Origin: Elusimicrobiota bacterium
GTDB lineage: Bacteria > Elusimicrobiota > Elusimicrobia > F11
NCBI GenBank assembly: GCA_022709485.1
Contig: JAKLIS010000042.1
Location: 1 to 8,713, forward strand
Length of the DNA stretch: 8,713 bases
Direction: 5' to 3'
Within the stretch, counting starts at the first letter, position 1; the number at the start of each line of letters is the position of its first letter. The translations under genes were made by a program, and so were the position numbers. Positions 5,652 to 8,713 of this stretch are shown here, piece after piece. The notes below the pieces were generated by a model. The model saw nothing but the letters and a program-made list of their open reading frames with translations. It had not been told where the DNA came from and searched no databases.

Positions 5652-6575
5652 ATGAAATTTCAATTGTTGAAAAATTCCCGTTGGTTCAAAGAATGGATAA
5701 CGCCCCACGAATTTCACGGGCATCGAATTAAAAAAATCCTTTGGCGGGCAAAAACCAAATTCCAAAACGTTATCGTTGCCGACACCCACTCCTTCGGCCG
5801 CTGCCTCATTTTAGACGGTGAAATGCAATCCTCTCTTCTGGATGAATTCATATATCATGAATGTTTGGTTCATCCGCCGCTCATTACACACGCCCATCCA
5901 AAATCTGTTTTGATCATGGGCGGCGGAGAGGGCGCGACCGCGAGAGAAATCTTAAAACACAAAACGGTCAAAGAGATCATCATGGTTGATTTGGATGGAG
6001 AAGTGGTGGACTTCAGCAGAAAACATCTTCATCCCTGGCATCAAGGCGCCTTCTCAAATAAAAAACTAACCCTTGTGGTGGACGACGCCAAAGGGTTTCT
6101 GGAAAAAACCCCGAAGAAATTTGACGTGATTATTTCGGACCTGCCCTCTCCCGTCAAAGGGAGCCCCGCCAACCTTCTCTACACGGTCGAATTTTTCAGG
6201 GACTTAAAGAAAAAACTGAACACCAACGGGATCTTCGTCACCCAAGCCGGTTCGACCAACCTTTTGCAGATCGATTTCCACAAAATTCTTTTGAGCACAT
6301 TAAGAAAAGTTTTTAAATCAGTACGTTCTTATAGCGCGTTTATTCCATCCTTCGACGGGCCGTGGGGATTTCTCATCGCGACCCAAGGTGAAGATCCTCT
6401 TGCTTTTTCTGCCGGGCAAGTGGACCGAATCATAAAAAAGCGAATTCTCGCACCCTTAAAGTTCTATGATGGCGCCTCTCACGCGGGAATTTTCAATCTC
6501 CCAAAGCATATGAGAAACTTATTCGCGAAAGAAAAAAGATTCATAAGTCGAAAAAAAATGTTTTACTTTTGTTAG
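5652..6575 (+). CDS. Polyamine aminopropyltransferase, ACL5/thermospermine synthase-like
   Basis: This 307-residue enzyme transfers the aminopropyl group of decarboxylated AdoMet to a polyamine acceptor. An N-terminal beta domain (about 1-65, with CLILDGEMQSS) precedes a Rossmann methyltransferase-like domain. Motifs are DEFIYHECLVHPPL, the dcAdoMet-binding MGGGEGATAREIL (89-101), VDLDGEVVDF (112-121), DDAKGF (144-149), and SDLPSP with the likely catalytic D163. The combination of FIYHECLVHP, GGGEG.TAREIL.HKTV, VVDF and GIFVTQAG is, as I recall, closer to plant ACL5 thermospermine synthase and its prokaryotic relatives than to Escherichia coli SpeE, which has a DSxDP-type motif. The product could be spermidine, thermospermine, or aminopropylagmatine; specificity is inferred. 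The start at 5652 follows an A-run with no clear ribosome binding site, and MKFQLLKN is plausible. The next gene starts 9 bases after the stop. Confidence 0.92.
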   Translation: MKFQLLKNSRWFKEWITPHEFHGHRIKKILWRAKTKFQNVIVADTHSFGRCLILDGEMQSSLLDEFIYHECLVHPPLITHAHPKSVLIMGGGEGATAREILKHKTVKEIIMVDLDGEVVDFSRKHLHPWHQGAFSNKKLTLVVDDAKGFLEKTPKKFDVIISDLPSPVKGSPANLLYTVEFFRDLKKKLNTNGIFVTQAGSTNLLQIDFHKILLSTLRKVFKSVRSYSAFIPSFDGPWGFLIATQGEDPLAFSAGQVDRIIKKRILAPLKFYDGASHAGIFNLPKHMRNLFAKEKRFISRKKMFYFC

Positions 6576-6584
6576 AGAATTTTG

Positions 6585-8069
6585 ATGAACAAAAACGGAA
6601 AAAAAGAAAACTCAATTAACCAAGACAAAACGCCTCTTTTGGACACCTTGTTGGCCCGCGCCAAAAGAAAAGTGATTTCTTTTCACACCCCCGGCCACAA
6701 AAACGGCCAAGGAATAGATAAAAAATTGGCCAGTTTCACGGGACGAAACCTTTTTTCTTTGGACGTCACTGTCTTTCCGGAAGTCGATTCCCTGCACGAC
6801 CCAACCGGCCCCATTCGCAAAGCGCAAACCTTGATGGCAAAAGCCTATGGGGTTGAACAATCGTTTTTCCTTGTAAACGGCTCCAGCGTCGGAAACATGT
6901 CGATGATTATGTCCACCTGTCAGCCCGGAGAGTCTCTCATTATTTCCCGGAACACCCACAAATCCACATTGGCGGGGATTATCTTATCAGGGGTTTGGCC
7001 CATTTGGATTCAGCCCTCCGTGGATCAAAATTTAGACATCATTTTTGACGCCACCCCCGAACAGGTGGAAAAAACGTTGAAGGAATTTCCTGAAGCCAAA
7101 GCGGTGTTGGTGACGAGCCCCACCTATAACGGGGTCACAACCAATCTCAAAAAAATCGCCGACATCTGCCACGCGCGGGGAAAACTCCTGTTGGTCGACG
7201 AAGCCTGGGGCGCTCACTTAAAATTTCACGAAGATCTTCCCTCCTCCGCCATCGATGCCGGAGCGGACCTGGTCGTTCAATCCACGCACAAAATGCTTCC
7301 CGTCATGTCTCAAGGATCGGTCCTTCATTTCAATTCAAAACTCATAAACCTTAATCGTGTCAGAAACATCGTGTCCATGCTTCAAACGACGTCGCCCAAC
7401 TACTTCACTCTGGCCACCATTGATTTGGCCCGGAAACAGATGGTGGCGGAGGGAGAAAAGATTTTTGAGAAACTCCTGCGGCTCATCGACCGCGCCCGCG
7501 CCCAAATTAATCATTTCAAGAATTTTTCCACGTTCACGCGGGCCGAAATCCAAGGAAAAGGGTTTGATTTGGACGTCACGAAAATCACGGTGAACGTCAC
7601 CCGATCCGGGTATTCCGGCCACCATATCAGCGAAATTCTGGCTCGGGACTATAATATTCAGGTCGACGCGGCCGATCTTTTCAACATCATCGCCATTTGC
7701 GGGGTGGGAACGACGCGAAAAGACTTAGACGCCTTGGTCCGGGCGCTGGCTGAAATAGACAAGAAAGAGAGGGGGGATCAACAAAATTGGGTCCTCACCA
7801 TTCCGTCTCTTTCCACTGAACTCGTCATGAATCCCCGAGACGTCTTCCTTCTCTACCGCTCAAAACGCGTGCCGCTTCGAAAAGCCGTGGGCCACATATC
7901 GGCCCAAGCCTTAACCCCTTACCCTCCCGGCATTCCCGTCCTTATTCCCGGGGAACGAATTACCTCCGAAATTATTGAATATCTTGAAAAGCTGGTTGAA
8001 AGAGCCGTGCGGGTGAGCGGGCAAGAAGCCGAAGCGTTGAAATCCGTTAAAGTGGTCGCTCTTCATTAA
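6585..8069 (+). CDS. Orn/Lys/Arg decarboxylase, fold type I PLP enzyme (probable arginine decarboxylase, SpeA of Bacillus type)
   Basis: This 494-residue protein has the length of the short Gram-positive-type decarboxylases (B. subtilis SpeA is about 490), lacking the N-terminal wing domain of the large inducible enzymes. Visible motifs are SFHTPGHKNG near the start, SLHDPTGPI, the FFLVNGSSVGNMSMI cofactor-phosphate region, RNTHKS with H125 that stacks on PLP, TSPTYNGV, VDEAWGAH with D205 and H211, and STHKMLP with K236 as the PLP Schiff-base lysine. The C-terminal domain has the usual HISAQALTPYPPGIPVLIPGE block. It removes the carboxyl group of arginine, ornithine or lysine; sequence alone cannot settle which. 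Its place after speD and the aminopropyltransferase makes it the source of the acceptor amine. Either TTG 6582 or ATG 6585 could start it, and ATG is preferred. An intrinsic terminator follows 20 bases after the stop. Confidence 0.94.
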   Translation: MNKNGKKENSINQDKTPLLDTLLARAKRKVISFHTPGHKNGQGIDKKLASFTGRNLFSLDVTVFPEVDSLHDPTGPIRKAQTLMAKAYGVEQSFFLVNGSSVGNMSMIMSTCQPGESLIISRNTHKSTLAGIILSGVWPIWIQPSVDQNLDIIFDATPEQVEKTLKEFPEAKAVLVTSPTYNGVTTNLKKIADICHARGKLLLVDEAWGAHLKFHEDLPSSAIDAGADLVVQSTHKMLPVMSQGSVLHFNSKLINLNRVRNIVSMLQTTSPNYFTLATIDLARKQMVAEGEKIFEKLLRLIDRARAQINHFKNFSTFTRAEIQGKGFDLDVTKITVNVTRSGYSGHHISEILARDYNIQVDAADLFNIIAICGVGTTRKDLDALVRALAEIDKKERGDQQNWVLTIPSLSTELVMNPRDVFLLYRSKRVPLRKAVGHISAQALTPYPPGIPVLIPGERITSEIIEYLEKLVERAVRVSGQEAEALKSVKVVALH

Positions 8070-8088
8070 TTCGCCCTCATTCCCAGCC

Positions 8089-8129
8089 CACTATTTTTAT
8101 TTATTTAAAAGTAAAAATAGTGTTTTTTT
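8089..8129 (+). terminator. Intrinsic terminator of the polyamine operon
   Basis: CACTATTTTTA (8089-8099) and TAAAAATAGTG (8112-8122) form a perfect 11-bp stem with a 12-nt loop, followed directly by seven T residues (8123-8129). It ends transcription after the decarboxylase. The stem is AT-rich, with only two G-C pairs, but the T-run is uninterrupted. Confidence 0.85.
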
Positions 8130-8185
8130 ACCCTTTAAAAAATTGCTAAAAACACCGGCTTTTGATTCGCCCGATGGAGCGGTCA

Positions 8186-8200
8186 TTTTGCTTTGCAAAA
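8186..8200. repeat. Short palindrome in the leader of the DksA-like gene
   Basis: TTTTGC (8186-8191) and GCAAAA (8195-8200) are exact reverse complements around TTT, about 29 bases before the DksA-like start codon. It may be a regulatory site or chance in AT-rich DNA. I could not place a convincing -35/-10 pair in 8130-8228. Confidence 0.25.
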
Positions 8201-8228
8201 ACTAATAAATAATATAGAAGGATACCCC

Positions 8229-8615
8229 ATGAAAAAGCAAAAGAAGAAAAAGGCCCCGAAAAAAGTCAAGGGACTCACGTCGTCCCAAGTCGAATTTTTC
8301 CGCAAAAAACTGGAAGGTTTGCAAGAAGATCTCATGCAAACCGTCGGAAAGAAGCGGGAAGAAGCACTGCCGGATTCCGAGGTGGGAGACGAAGGGGATG
8401 TGGCCGCACAATCCGTTCAGCGGGATCTCGTTTTTGAACTGACCGACAATGAAAAACGACTCCTCGACGAAGTGGAAGCGGCCCTTCGAAGAATTGAGAA
8501 AAGTAAATACGGCATTTGCGAAAGCTGTTCCGACAAAATTAAAATTATTCGTCTGAAATTTATGCCCTACGCCCGGTATTGCATCAAATGCCAAGCCCGG
8601 TTTGAACACCGTTAA
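8229..8615 (+). CDS. DksA/TraR-family zinc-finger regulator
   Basis: This 128-residue protein belongs to the DksA/TraR family, whose members enter the RNA polymerase secondary channel and, often with ppGpp, adjust promoter output. A very basic N-terminus (KKQKKKKAPKKVKG) leads into a helical coiled-coil region of about 17-92. Its tip carries D54-E-G-D57-V-A59, matching the DxxDxA tip motif that DksA needs for activity. RRIEKSKYGICESC leads into the four-cysteine zinc site C97/C100 and C118/C121, with FMPYARYCIKC as in typical members. The ATG at 8229 is preferred over an upstream TTG (8193) because GAAGGA (8217-8222) lies 6 bases before it. It starts a new unit after the terminator and is followed, one base after its stop, by the next gene. 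Whether it is a true DksA or a related paralogue cannot be settled here. Confidence 0.93.
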   Translation: MKKQKKKKAPKKVKGLTSSQVEFFRKKLEGLQEDLMQTVGKKREEALPDSEVGDEGDVAAQSVQRDLVFELTDNEKRLLDEVEAALRRIEKSKYGICESCSDKIKIIRLKFMPYARYCIKCQARFEHR

Positions 8616-8616
8616 C

Positions 8617-8713
8617 ATGGTTCGCATTCAGCTCTCAGCCCAAAATCGCCTTCCCAATAAAGCCAATCTGGCCGTTTTTGTATTCGAAAAATCGGAGGAC
8701 GTATTACCCACTG
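8617..8713 (+). CDS. N-terminal fragment, possible leucyl aminopeptidase (M17), 3' end outside window
   Basis: The first 32 codons are present, starting one base after the DksA-like stop. The translation MVRIQLSAQNRLPNKANLAV continues with FVFEKSEDVLPT. A short beta strand, then a polar turn, then a hydrophobic 'LAVFVFE' strand and an 'LP' is how the N-terminal macro-like domain of M17 cytosol aminopeptidases commonly begins. The catalytic domain lies outside the window, so the call is tentative. The tight spacing suggests translational coupling to the DksA-like gene. Confidence 0.4.
   Translation, partial: MVRIQLSAQNRLPNKANLAVFVFEKSEDVLPT

Noticed and set aside
8130..8228. A -35/-10 promoter for the DksA-like gene
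   Set aside because: TTGCTT (8188) and AT-rich -10-like hexamers are present, but all spacings are wrong or would place the transcript start on the ribosome binding site.
1..8713. CRISPR array, insertion sequence, rRNA or riboswitch
   Set aside because: No regularly spaced repeats, transposase, rRNA sequence or recognisable riboswitch core was seen on either strand.

Overview
The window looks like chromosomal DNA of a diderm (Gram-negative-type) bacterium. It carries a TonB-dependent outer-membrane receptor with a signal peptide, a DksA/TraR-type RNA polymerase regulator, a tRNA gene with no encoded CCA end, and dense same-strand genes. GC content is moderate by eye. The style (Lys-rich, Pro/Lys linker proteins, a coiled-coil membrane protein, an ACL5-like aminopropyltransferase) would fit an uncultured lineage such as Elusimicrobiota or Omnitrophota. 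That placement is only an impression. All genes called are on the + strand, and long reading frames on the - strand are shadows.

Region 1 (1-1807) is accessory in character. It has the C-terminal end of a DUF1016/YhcG-type nuclease protein, then a NYN/PIN-like (LabA/DUF88) RNase gene whose 5' end is broken, then an intact calcineurin-like metallophosphoesterase. The phosphoesterase stop codon lies inside a perfect 14-bp inverted repeat (1679-1724). Bases 167-234 hold only debris of the NYN gene's start. Bases 1725-1807 hold nothing I can call with confidence.

Region 2 (1808-5091) starts with tRNA-Gly(CCC). A possible envelope gene set follows: a single-span membrane protein with a coiled coil, a membrane-anchored protein with a C-terminal CBM48/AMPK-type glycogen-binding-like domain (the two overlap by ATGA), and a BtuB-like TonB-dependent receptor 12 bases further on.

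Region 3 (5092-8129) is a self-contained polyamine operon. A TTGACA-type promoter carries a 17-nt palindrome over its -10 region. It is followed by speD (AdoMet decarboxylase), an aminopropyltransferase resembling thermospermine synthase ACL5, and a fold-type-I Orn/Lys/Arg decarboxylase, closed by a strong intrinsic terminator. SpeD makes decarboxylated AdoMet, the transferase uses it as aminopropyl donor, and the decarboxylase supplies the diamine or agmatine acceptor.

Region 4 (8130-8713) has a short leader, a DksA/TraR-family zinc-finger protein, and one base later the first 32 codons of a protein that resembles the N-terminus of a leucyl aminopeptidase (M17).

I did not find a clear-cut new system. 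The most interesting items are the ACL5-like polyamine operon with its palindromic operator candidate, the CBM48/coiled-coil/TonB-receptor cluster, the decaying nuclease cluster, and the inverted repeat at 1679-1724.
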